DNA of 64,000 nt, from assembly GCF_024139115.2 (NCBI RefSeq), contig NC_085141.1, forward strand, positions 373,630,949 through 373,694,948, read 5' to 3'. The DNA comes from Armigeres subalbatus (taxonomy: Eukaryota > Arthropoda > Insecta > Diptera > Culicidae). Made by a program: the position numbers and the translations under genes. Within the stretch, counting starts at the first letter, position 1; the number at the start of each line of letters is the position of its first letter. Below, one piece after another: positions 24,259 to 34,134 of this stretch. Below the pieces are notes generated by a model that had not been told where the DNA came from, did not search any database, and saw only the letters and a program-made list of their open reading frames with translations.

Positions 24259-24805
24259 TTTGGTTTTTGGTTAACACGCTGAATTTTGAAGATGGAGAAA
24301 AACAGGAGTTTCAACTGATTCAAAATCAAACTAAACGTACCATGGAAATTATAAATTTTCTTGAATTCGAACATTTTGATGATGTAATCATGTTGTACTG
24401 TGTATCAGGATATCTAAAACTCGCACATCCCTTTGATGCATACTTTTGTTTCCTGATACAAAAAAATTCGTCTTGCGAACATTTTATAAGAATTTCTAGA
24501 AACATTTGTTTTTGTTTAGAATTTTTTCAAAATATCCTCATAGATTCCTTAGAGTATTTGGACCTTTCGTACTTTCACTTTATATTCCTCTCCTGAAATA
24601 TAGATGTTTTGCTTAAAATGCTAGTTTTCATTTTAAATCTTCAGTCTTTAATATATTTGGGTTCCTTTTGATACTCTTGATTTTTTTGTTACATTTGTTA
24701 CCCTTTCTGACTGTTTTTAAAATAGATTTAACGTACATATTTGGGTTTTTCCACTCATCTTGCCAAAACTAATATCATGTGTCCGAGGTCAAACTGTTCT
24801 GAAGT

Positions 24806-27800
24806 ATATTATTATTTATTTAATCAGACTAAGGCCGAAGTGGCCTGTGCGGTATATAAGAGTCTTCTCCATTCGGCTCGGTCCATGGCTACACGTCGCC
24901 AACCACGCAGTCTACGGAGGGTCCGCAAGTCATCTTCCACCTGATCGATCCACCTTGCCCGCTGCGCACCTCGCCTTCTTGTGCCCGTCGGATCGTTGTC
25001 GAGAACTATTTTCACCGGGTTACTGTCCGACATTCTGGCTACGTGCCCGGCCCATCGCAGTCGTCCGATTTTCGCGGTGTGAACGATGGATAGTTCTCCA
25101 AACAGCTGATGCAATTCGTGGTTCATTCGCCTCCTCCACGTACCGTCCGCCATCTGCACCCCACCATAGATGGTACGCAGCACTTTCCTTTCGAAAACTC
25201 CAAGTGCGCGTTGGTCCTCCACGAGCATCGTCCAGGTCTCGTGTCCGTAGAGGACTACCGGTCTAATTAGCGTTTTGTAGATTGTCAGTTTGGTACGGCG
25301 GCGAACTCTATTCGATCGGAGCGTCTTGCGGAGTCCAAAGCACGTACGATTTCCAGCCACTATGCGCCTCTGAATTTCTCTGCTGGTATCGTTATCGGCC
25401 GTCACCAGTGAGCCCAAGTACACGAATTCTTCAACCACCTCGATTTCGTGACCACCGATAGAAACTCGTGGTGGGTGGCTCACATTGACCTCTCTTGAGC
25501 CTCTTCCTATCATGTACTTCGTCTTCGACGTGTTGATGACTAGTTTAATCCGTTTAGCTTCGCTTTTCAGTCTGATGTAGGCTTCCTCCATCCTCTCAAA
25601 GTTACGTGCCATGATATCAATGTCTTCGGCGAAACCAAATAACTGGACGGACTTCGTGAAAATCGTACCACTCGTGTCAATCCCTGCCCTTCGTATTACT
25701 TCCTCCAAAGCGATGTTGAATAGCGGACACGAGAGACTCTCACCTTGCCGTAACCCTCTACGCGTTTCGAAGGGACTCGAGAATGCCCCTGAAACTCGAA
25801 CTACGCACATCACCCGATCCATCGTCGCCTTGATCAACCGTATCAGTTTATCCGGAAATTAGTTTTCGTGCATTAGCTGCCATAGCTGGTCCTGATCGAT
25901 TGTATCATATGCGGCTTTGAAGTCGATAAATAGATGATGTGTGGGCACGTTGTATTCGCGGCATTTCTGCAATACCTGACGTATGGCGAACACCTGGTCT
26001 GTGGTAGAGCGTTCACCCATAAATCCCGCCTGGTACTGCCCCACGAACTCTCTTGCAATTGGTGTTAGTCGACGGCATAAAATTTGGGAGAGTACCTTGT
26101 AGGCGGCGTTCAGCAATGTGATTGCGCGGTAGTTGCTACAATCCAGCTTATCGCCCTTTTTGTAGATGGGACACACGACACCTTCCATCCACTCCTGCGG
26201 CAGAACCTCATCCTCCCAAACCTTGGTAATCACCCAGTGCAGCGTTCTAGCCAGTGGTTCACCACCGTGTTTAAACAGCTCTTCTGGTAGTTTGTCAAAT
26301 CCAGGGGCTTTGTTGTTTTTCAGCCGGCCGATCTCCTCCTGGATTTCCTGGAGATTCGGAGCCGGAAGTCGCATGTCCTGCGCGCGTGCTCCTAGGTTCA
26401 TTACCATACCGCCACCGTTGTCTGCCATATCGCCATTCAGGTGCTCTTCGTAGTGCTGCCGCCACCTTTGGATCACCTCACGCTCGTTTGTAAGAAGGTT
26501 CCCGTTTATGTCCTTGCACATATCGGGCTGTGGCACGTGGCCCTTACGTGAACGGTTCAACTTCTCATAGAACTTTCGTGCGTTATTAGCGCGGTACAGT
26601 TCCTCCGTCTCTTCACGGTCTCGATCATCTTGCTGGCTCTTTTTCCTCCGGAAAATCGAGTTTTGTCTGTTCCGCGCCCGTTTGTATCGTGCCTCGTTCA
26701 CATTCGCCGTCATACCAGTCGTTTCTCTGATCCGGAGCCACCGTGCCTAGTGCGGCGGTTGCGGTGCTTCCAATGGCGGATCGAATATCTCTCCAGCCAT
26801 CTTCAAGAGATGCTGCGCCTAGCTGATCTTCCGTTGGGAGTGCCGCTTCCAGCTGCTGCGCGTAGTCTTGGGCTAGTCTACCGTCTTGCAGCCGCCCAAT
26901 GTTTAGCCGCGGCGGACGACTCCGACGCGTGTTGATCACCGTCGAGAGTTTTGAGCGCAGACATACTGCAACGAGGTAGTGGTCGGATTCAATATTCGCA
27001 CTGCGGTAAGTGCGTACGTTCGTGATGTCGGAGAAGAATTTACCGTCGATTACAACGTGGTCGATTTGGTTTTCCGTTACTTGATTAGGTGATTTCCATG
27101 TGACCTTGTGGATATTCTTACGGGGGAAGAAAGTGCTTCGGACTACCATTCCGCGGGAGGCTGCAAAGTTTATGCATCGTTGGCCGTTGTCGTTCGATAC
27201 GGTATGCAGACTATCCGGTCCAATAACCGGTCTATACATTTCCTCCTTTCCTACCTGAGCGTACATGTCACCGATGACGATTTTGACGGAACTCAGTGGG
27301 CATCCATCGTATGTCTGCTCTAGCTGCGCATAGAACGCTTCTTTCTCGTCGTCGGATCTCCCTTCGTGTTGGCAGTGCACGTTGATGATGCTATAGTTGA
27401 AGAAACGGCCTTTTATCCTCAGCTTGCACATCCTTGCGTTGATTGGCTGCCACCCAATCACGCGTTGGCGCATCTTTCCCAGCACTATGAAGCCGGTTCC
27501 CAACTCGTTGGTGGTGCCACAGCTTTGGTAGAAGGTAGCCGCTCGATGCCCGCTTTTCCACACTTTCTGTCCTGTCCAGCAGATTTCCTGCAGCGCTACG
27601 ACATCAAAGTTGCGGGGATGTAATTCATCGTAGATTATCCTGTCGCAACCTGCGAAGCCTAGCGACTTGCAGTTCCATGTTCCAAGCTTCCAATCGTGAT
27701 CATTTATTCGTCGCCTAGGTCGTTGCCGATTGTTTCGAGTGGTATTATCTTCTATGTCGTTCGTAATAGTTGTTTTTAAAGGCGGCTTATTGGGCCTGCG

Positions 27801-28060
27801 CAAACCTCCTGTCTCGTCGGAGGGCCGTCGTGTCAGGGCTGTTTAGCGTCCCACCTAACTCCAGGACTTGGGCTTGTGCGCTTTGAGCGGCACACGGTCG
27901 CTTTGGCGGAGCCTACTTGCGGATACATGCAACTTTTTATAGAGGTTTAACATGGCCCACTGTCAAACCCCACCACATCCTAGGCAGGCGCCACAACTCG
28001 CAGATGGCCTGGGGAGGGATCGTCAAGCCCTTGGACATAGTCCCTGCTGCCCCCACTTCC
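24806..28060 (-). mobile_element. RTE-like non-LTR retrotransposon, near full length (copy B, family 1)
   Basis: Read on the minus strand, the element has a leader of about 250 bp (28,060-27,804), an endonuclease-RT gene (27,803-24,824), and a TAAATAAATAAT tail at 24,823-24,806 directly after the stop. The length of about 3.25 kb fits the RTE group. It is the same family as copy A at the left window edge and stands in the opposite orientation. The 5' limit is estimated, and no target duplication was recognised. Confidence 0.85.
24824..27803 (-). pseudogene. Endonuclease/reverse transcriptase of copy B, broken at two points
   Basis: The first segment (27,803-26,640; ATG at 27,803) carries a basic N-terminus. 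A complete endonuclease follows: LGTWNCKSLG, VVALQEICW, VIGDMYAQVG (the usual Asn is replaced by Tyr in this box) and SDHYLV. The frame is lost near 26,700 after DWYDGECE, apparently through a deletion in the linker. The RT segment (26,713-25,859) has KLPEELFKHGGEPLA, VCPIYKKGD and LFIDFKAAYDT. An in-frame TAA at 25,859-25,861 precedes the rest of RT (FGFAEDIDIM, where the catalytic box reads AEDID instead of ADDID). The C-terminus with RWAGHVARM follows to the stop at 24,824. The altered catalytic Asp would inactivate RT even without the stops. Confidence 0.88.
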
Positions 28061-28580
28061 GAATGTATTACATATATTTATAAAAACATGCAAACTTCTG
28101 GAAATAAATTTAACACATTGCCGTCATGAATGCAACCTTCCATGTTTAATCTGCAGCTTCTACTTCACTTCCTGTCCATTTCTCTAATCTAAGAGTTTAT
28201 GAGAGATATGCTGGCTGGTTAATTAATGGCGAATTAATCAAGTGCACAATATACAAGTGAACCAAATAATGAACCAACCTGAATAGTAATCTGAGTGGTC
28301 ACCAGTAGGAGGAAATCAATTTGATAAATTTATACGCTAAAATACGCTTGTGACTTTGTTGTACACTGCTCTTATTCGCATAAGAGTCCCATGTCATTTT
28401 CTCCGACTTGAGTAATTTGCCTTTGAATTTTTCAAGCTTGTTCTACGTGGAGAAATACAAAAAATCTAATAAATTGAAAAAAAAATGCTCTCCTTCCAAA
28501 AATTTTACATAATATTCTTTATCTGTAATTAATTGCATATTATTCGGCAACTCGGCCGTACGAAAACTATTTTTTTTTTG
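28061..28580. other. AT-rich non-coding DNA
   Basis: No gene is seen. A 27-bp block at 28,526-28,552 (AATTAATTGCATATTATTCG) recurs in reverse complement at 28,885-28,911, so it belongs to the neighbouring foldback structure. Confidence 0.4.
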
Positions 28581-28661
28581 TTAAATATCTTGGCTGTGCA
28601 TATGCACAGCATATGTTTCGAAATGGACAAATTGATATGAAATTTGCGAAAAAGAATCCAC

Positions 28662-28734
28662 GTGTCTTGGAGGGACTCGAACCCTCAACCTCCTACTCTC
28701 TAGATAGGCGTGATAACCCCTACACAACAAGACC
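28662..28734 (-). tRNA. tRNA-like cloverleaf (AGA anticodon), left arm copy, probably not functional
   Basis: This is the mirror copy of the cloverleaf at 29,271-29,343, inside the left arm of the foldback repeat. The structural reasoning is given there. Confidence 0.35.
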
Positions 28735-29270
28735 ACTTAAAGGTCACGTTTGCGGAAAAGCCATCAGAATCCGAGTACCAACCTCCACCGCGGTTAGCTC
28801 TCTTTTTTGCAAATTGAATATCTTTCGGATGCTTGATTTGTCCAATCTCCACATGTGCTTTACTATTGTATACCCACAGCCCACAGTTGCCGAATAATAT
28901 GCAATTAATTGTAATCAAGTGTCGGTCTTTCACCGTCATTAGTCGTCTGAGTACACGCGACCGCTTACGTTAAGGCAATCAAACTCATCAAATGCTTTAG
29001 CCAAGCAAGCCTTTGGCACAGCAGAGTGCGATTGAATTCGCATTTCTATACCGTCCCGCCCAGACAGTTCCTGGGGGGCATGGAGTGCGATCCTCTCGTT
29101 TAATAAACAATGTGCACTCGCTTGGCTGTGGGTATACAATAGTAAAGCACATGTGGAGATTGGACAAATCAAGCATCCGAAAGATATTCAATTTGCAAAA
29201 AAGAGAGCTAACCGCGGTGGAGGTTGGTACTCGGATTCTGATGGCTTTTCCGCAAACGTGACCTTTAAGT

Positions 29271-29343
29271 GGTCTTGTTGTGTAGGGGTTATCACGCCTA
29301 TCTAGAGAGTAGGAGGTTGAGGGTTCGAGTCCCTCCAAGACAC
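29271..29343 (+). tRNA. tRNA-like cloverleaf (AGA anticodon), right arm copy, probably not functional
   Basis: A cloverleaf can be drawn. The acceptor stem GTCTTG/CAAGAC has 6 pairs and one terminal mismatch. The D stem has 3 pairs (GTG/CAC) with a GGGG loop. The anticodon stem CCTAT/GTAGG encloses the loop CTAGAGA, with AGA at 29,304-29,306. The variable loop is 5 nt and the T arm is GAGGG-TTCGAGT-CCCTC. The internal B box GGTTCGAGTCC is perfect. AGA would read Ser codons, but the long variable arm of tRNA-Ser is absent. The mismatch and the repeat context favour a tRNA-derived element or pseudogene. Confidence 0.4.
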
Positions 29344-29768
29344 GTGGATTCTTTTTCGCAAATTTCATATCAATTTGTCCATTTCGAAACATATGCTGTG
29401 CATATGCACAGCCAAGATATTTAATTTCTTTATCTGTATTTATTGCTGTGGAAAAATTAAATGGACCATACTTAAGTTTATTTTTTGTGTAAAAGAATTC
29501 CGTCCAATTCGTAAGATATCACTAAATTAAAAGGGGTTTAAGGGAATACATTTATAAATCATTTATCTTATCCTGATATTATACTTGACAGTAAGCTTTC
29601 TGGCCGTTGAAATGGAAATTATCCTCTGAAATTAAAATATCACAATTGAAAAACAAATCGCCACCCAGAAAACGCAAAGTTTTAGGCGCCAATTTGTCGC
29701 GTGCCGGATATAATTTTACCAAAAGTGACTGTGTTTAAATTGCAAATTGCAATTAATAGAGTAAGATC

Positions 29769-30073
29769 TTTCTTTCTTTCTTTCTTTCTTTCTTTTATTG
29801 GCATTACATCCCCACACTGGGACAGAGCCGCCTCGCAGCTTAGTGTTCATTAAGCACTTCCACAGTTATTAACTGCGAGGTTTCTAAGCCAGATTACCAT
29901 TTTTGCATTCGTATATCATGAGGCCAGCACGATGATACTTTTATGCCCAGGGAAGTCGAGACAATTTCCAATCCGAAAATTGCCTAGACCGGCACCGGGA
30001 ATTGAACCCAGCCACCCTCAGCATGGTCTTGCTTTGTAGCCGCGCGTCTTACCGCACGGCTAAGGAGGGCCCC
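29769..30073 (-). mobile_element. Feilai-type SINE, full length, 305 bp
   Basis: On the minus strand it begins GGGGCCCTCCTTAGCCG and has a tRNA-like head with A box (TAGCCGTGCGG, 30,052-30,062) and B box (GGTTCAATTCC, 29,998-30,008). A tRNA-unrelated body follows, and the tail is a GAAA-type microsatellite (29,769-29,800). It is flanked by a perfect 11-bp target duplication AGAGTAAGATC (29,758-29,768 and 30,074-30,084). I recognise the sequence as the Feilai family of Aedes mosquitoes. It encodes no protein and depends on LINE machinery supplied elsewhere. The perfect duplication indicates a relatively recent insertion. Confidence 0.9.
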
Positions 30074-30084
30074 AGAGTAAGATC

Positions 30085-30517
30085 AGCATAATACAAATCA
30101 AAGGGATCGTTTCTCAAGATGGGTATTGAATTGGTCAATCGGTCTGCTTTAAATTAAGTATTTAGTTAGAAAATAGCTGTACGGATTATGATCCTAAGCT
30201 TCGAAATCCGTCCACGGTATCAAAATCTGGAATGTGATTTATATGCGAGTAAATATCAAGATGAAACAACAAAAGTGGGATTTGTTTTCAAATTTCTAGA
30301 GCAAAGCACACTATCTTATCAGTTTTTTTTAACAGGAGACCATTTTAAGCTAATTTCTTAAAAATAAATAAAAATCGCCGAAAACCTACATGTGACTCTT
30401 ATGTGAATCCTGGCAGCATTATAGTCACCTTTACAACCTCGTGCTTCTTGAGTCTTACTGAGTACATACATTTCGTTATTATTACGGCAGAATTATCTTA
30501 TGTCTGTATATAACGCA
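30085..30517. other. AT-rich non-coding DNA
   Basis: No gene is seen. Motifs near 30,170-30,230 (TAGCTGTACGGATT and GAAATCCGTCCACGG) resemble the dispersed repeat near 4,310, and the 29,568-29,650 stretch belongs to the same repeat. Confidence 0.35.
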
Positions 30518-30745
30518 GAGTTTCAACTTGCCCCGATATGCGGGGCAAGTTGAAACGATGCATATAAAAAATAATTCGAATATACAAAATATTTATATAA
30601 AGGTTTGTTAAGGTTGCTTATTTTTTATGTATAATCTTTGGCCCGAACCAGCAAACACCGCAAACGGATTCAAAATATATCAAAGGGTGATTTTTTTACA
30701 GCACTTCGAATTTCAACTTTGAATAAACCGTTTCAACTTGCCCCG
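30518..30745. mobile_element. MITE with CGGGGCAAGTTGAAACG terminal repeats
   Basis: CGGGGCAAGTTGAAACG (30,541-30,557) is matched in reverse complement by CGTTTCAACTTGCCCCG (30,729-30,745). A third, inverted copy of the same end (GTTTCAACTTGCCCC, 30,520-30,534) lies directly to the left, so a hairpin forms at the left border. This suggests two adjacent or nested insertions of the same family. No gene is present. Confidence 0.7.
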
Positions 30746-31142
30746 GTGTACCTTACGTTCATTTGCATGCTCCAAATATGTGCATTAAAATAGATTTAAA
30801 ATCACAACATATTTTTATCTGTGTAGTATTAGAAGCCAAAAATGGCAAGTTTCAATTCTTTACATGATTCTGTTGTTGATGAAAAAATAATATATTTTGG
30901 CTATCATTGGCAACTAAGAATTTCAATGCTTGCTAGACCGACATTTCAGTTCAGTGTCGGGAAGCAGTTAACGTCAAAACTTTTATAGCATCCGCCATTA
31001 TGGCGAACGTGGAAAGCTGGATACAGGACAGTACCATATTTCGAGAAACGGTTCTCACTGAGTGATTCCTTAGACCCATACGTTTGCAATTTGAATCAAA
31101 ATTTACCCCAACAGATGGTGCACATACATAATCAAAAACGCG

Positions 31143-31385
31143 TTCACTTGTCATAAGACGAGTTTGTACAATCCCATTTAATTCCACCACTTAATTGTAC
31201 CTTGACAGATACGTATTTCGACCTCAACAGTAAGGTCGTCTTCAGTGTCTCGTACTTGACTCGACGAGACGAGTACGAGACACTGAAGACGACCTTACTA
31301 TTGAGGTCGAAATACGTATCTGTCAAGGTATAATTAAGTGGTGGAATTGAATGGGATTGTACAAACTCGTATTATGATAAGTGAA
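31143..31385. mobile_element. Palindromic element, 243 bp
   Basis: The left arm from TTCACTTGTCATAAGACGAG through GATACGTATTTCGACCTCA to GTCTCGTAC is matched by the right arm in reverse complement with few differences. The loop at 31,256-31,266 is tiny. Part of the arm recurs at 32,312-32,372 after the tandem array, so the array and palindrome may form one composite element. Confidence 0.8.
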
Positions 31386-31589
31386 GACATTCCAATAAAA
31401 AGCTCAAAATAATTTTCCTAACAAAAACGCGTTGTTTGATTGATTTCAGTTTCATTTCACTTTGTTAACGGAAAAATAGTTACTAGTAATGAAGTTGTAG
31501 TTTTCTGCAAGCCTTTCTATCGGTGCCACAGAATTTCCAAGGTTATCTTTGGGTCAACAACGCAGCCTTAGATGCAGTTTAGGAGACTC

Positions 31590-32310
31590 AAAACTTCTTG
31601 AAGAATAGACATACGGATCAACCAGCGTAACGATGGACTTCTCACTTGTGATTTCTTCCGAATTATGCCCATTCTGGTCCATAGAAGCACGATGGGTGGT
31701 TTAGAGTCATGTTCGAGGTTTGTATTTCATCCAAGAACTCCTTGAAGAATAGACCTAGGGACCACCCAGTGTAAAGATGGACTTTTCACTTCTGACTTCT
31801 AGCGGAATAGCCCTATTCTGGTCCATAGAAGCGAGATGGCTAATCACGTTCAAGGTTCTTAGGTCATCCAACAACTCCTTGGCGTATAGACCTACGGATA
31901 ACTAGCGGGACGATAGACTTCTTACTGTGACTTCCAGCGGAATAGCCCCATTCTGGTCCATGAAGAAGCGATGGATGGAATGGGTGTGAGTCATCCAAGA
32001 ATTCCTTGGAGTATAGACCTATAGATGAACCAGTGTAGCGATGGACTTTTCATGTGTGTCTTCTAGCGAAGTAGCCCCATTCTGAACCATATAATCGCCT
32101 TGGGTGGTTTATAATCATGTTTAAGGTTTGCAGGTTATTCTAAATCTCCTTGGAGTATAGACCTTTGGACCAACCTGTGTAACGATGGACAACTCACTTG
32201 TGGCTTCTGGCGAAATAGCTCCATCAAGGTCCATAGAAGCACGATGGGTGGGATGGGTGTAGGTCATCCAAGAGCTCCTTAGAATATAGACCTATGGAGC
32301 AACCAGCGCA
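31590..32310. repeat. Tandem array of six diverged units of about 135 bp
   Basis: Each unit contains an ACTCCTTG-like start, GARTATAGACCTA, then CCAGNGTAACGATGGACTT, then TAGCCCCATTCTGGTCCATAG. Starts lie near 31,590, 31,730, 31,868, 32,001, 32,144 and 32,270. No open frame persists across units, so I see no gene. Flanking palindromic sequence on both sides suggests the array sits inside a non-autonomous element. Confidence 0.8.
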
Positions 32311-32311
32311 G

Positions 32312-32372
32312 CGTCAAGGTACAATCAAGTGGTGGAATTAAATGGGAAGTTACAAACTTGTCTTATGACAAG
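32312..32372. mobile_element. Arm fragment of the 243-bp palindromic element
   Basis: GTCAAGGTACAATCAAGTGG through GTCTTATGACAAG matches the outer arm of 31,143-31,385. It marks the right border of the array. Confidence 0.7.
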
Positions 32373-34088
32373 CTCTTTAGTTGCTCTATTTCGCTACAGG
32401 TTTAGTTTTTTATCCTAAATCTGTTGGTAAAAATATTCCCTTTGGAAAATTGACTACTCGTAAAATTACATTTTTGCAATTCCTGATCATAATACCTGGT
32501 TTACAGTTCGTCTTTAAGTGATAAAACGGCCTACTTTTCCATACCAACAAAATGGATGCTTTAATGAACATTATGCAACTCAAATGGGTTGCATAATATA
32601 TCCATTATAGCACTTATTTGGGTGCTATAATGGAAAACCAACATCGGAACAGTAGTTGCATGACAACATTTTGCTGAATTAGCTTAGGATAGTGTTCAGA
32701 TGGTGTATTCTCTGCGTCGCGTAATAAATGAAATAGTTTGATGGACATAACATCATAATTGCCCATTCCCTTGTCTGTGATACCCCATTACGAATGTCTT
32801 CCTCTTGTTGTACATTTGAATGTCTGTCGCTAATCCCTTCCGTATGTCTTCCTCTCGTTGTTGTCTCCCAAAAAATAACATCATAATTTTTCAAAGACGA
32901 GTTCATTTATCGCTTCAAGGCTTGTAGAGCTATGCGATGTGACACGATAACATAGAATCTGATTGTTCTCTGCAGCAACATTATTCATTGGCAAGAATTA
33001 TTATGTGGAGTAAAACGGTCTTAACTATTTTGGTACAGATTTATCACAACAAAGCTCATTTTTCATCATTGCAAAAAAATAGCGTGTGCAACTCGTTGCA
33101 AAACTCGATTTTTTCATCACTCGTAGTATTTATCCAACTCGGCAAGCCTCGTTGGATAAACGTACAACTCGTGCTGAAAAAATCAGCTTTTTGCAACTAG
33201 TTGCACAAACTACTATTTCTCCGAAAATAAAAGATTCTATAATCATGTAAACCAATTGGCATAAAGTGCCAATCAGGCAGAAAAAATTTACAAAATTTGA
33301 ACAAAATCGGGCAATCACCGCCAAAGTTATTGCATTTTATCGATTTTGTCAATTTTTTTACATTAATTTTTGAAGAGCCGTTTTATCCCCCTCCCCTCCA
33401 TGAAAAAAACTAAAAATCTGCAAAATGTCTTATTCTACATATAAGAACAAATCCTGAAAATTTCAGACGAATCGTAGAATATCGTAGCAACGTCCCTTGG
33501 AAAGGGGGTGGCCCTTCTTACGAACTGTCTCCTAATGGACACTATGATAGGAAACGACAAAGTCCCAGTAAGGGATGTGATGCCAATAAAGAATACCAAT
33601 TGAGTCGATGAATATGTGTGAAGCTTCAATTTGCCCACTGGGTACACCTAGTTCTTTTTTTACACGGGTAGGTTTTAGTGCATTAAGACCTTCAGCGTTA
33701 ATGAAACCATGAGTTAATATCATGAATTTTGTTCACAAAAAATCAAAGAAAATTCAGGTGATATTTGAAAAGCTGTGAAAGATCAGGTAAAATGGGAAAT
33801 TAAAGAATACCAACCGTGTAAAAAAATATTGGGTGTACTGTGTCATGTCCGTAGCCTAAAGCTAAGTGTTAAGTTTCCAGTCCGTGCGTCCTCTGGTCGA
33901 AGACAGTGATCTATCTTTTCCTTTTATATTTGATTATTTCATATTGTTATTGATAAGATATTTTGAAATTTTGTATTATCCAAGCACTATTTTTAAGTGT
34001 TGTCCAATACTCTTTGACATAATAATAATACATTGATTTAGAATAAAACATAGAAGACTTTATCAATCTTTTATTGATCCGTTTGCAG
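32373..34088. other. Non-coding stretch, possibly intron
   Basis: Apart from the palindromic element at 33,079-33,218, no gene is seen. 32,750-32,870 has a short direct repeat (CGTATGTCTTCCTCTCGTTGT-like, twice about 50 bp apart). Confidence 0.35.
33079..33218. mobile_element. Palindromic MITE, about 140 bp
   Basis: The left arm (AAATAGCGTGTGCAACTCG through TTTATCCAACTCGG) pairs with the right arm (CCTCGTTGGATAAACG through GTTGCACAAACTACTATTT). There is no gene, and target duplications are not clear. Confidence 0.65.
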
Positions 34089-34134
34089 ATGTCCACAACG
34101 TCAATACCAGTTATTACCCCGGCTACATCAAAAG
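34089..34134 (+). CDS. Candidate 46-nt internal or start exon of a host gene
   Basis: The segment is bounded by a good acceptor (TTGATCCGTTTGCAG, ending 34,088) with a pyrimidine-rich stretch before it and a consensus donor AAAG/GTAAGT at 34,134/34,135. All three frames are open. It starts with ATG, giving MSTTSIPVITPATSK plus one base if it is the first coding exon. Entered in the phase left by the candidate exon at 18,083 it gives VHNVNTSYYPGYIK. No family is recognised. Repeat-free surroundings for about 1 kb support host origin. Confidence 0.35.

Larger units (their letters stand above)
28581..29424. repeat. Foldback structure with 301-bp near-perfect inverted arms
   Basis: The left arm (28,581-28,881) is matched base for base, as far as I can see by eye, by the reverse complement of the right arm (29,124-29,424), around a 242-bp centre. 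Each arm starts with TTAAATATCTTGGCTGTGCA and contains a tRNA-like cloverleaf. The same predicted peptide can be read outward-in from both arms, but nothing suggests it is a gene. An additional 27-bp inverted pair overlaps the left arm. TTCTTTATCTGTA occurs just outside on both sides (28,514-28,526 and 29,425-29,438), possibly a target duplication. Near-identity implies a recent duplication or gene conversion. Confidence 0.8.

Noticed and set aside
24267..24596. 109-codon open frame in AT-rich DNA
   Set aside because: It starts with a non-ATG codon, contains no domain and has AT-driven composition.
28613..29392. Identical 90-130-codon frames read from both arms of the foldback repeat
   Set aside because: They overlap a tRNA-like fold and mirror each other because of the inverted repeat. 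No homology or coding signal is recognised.
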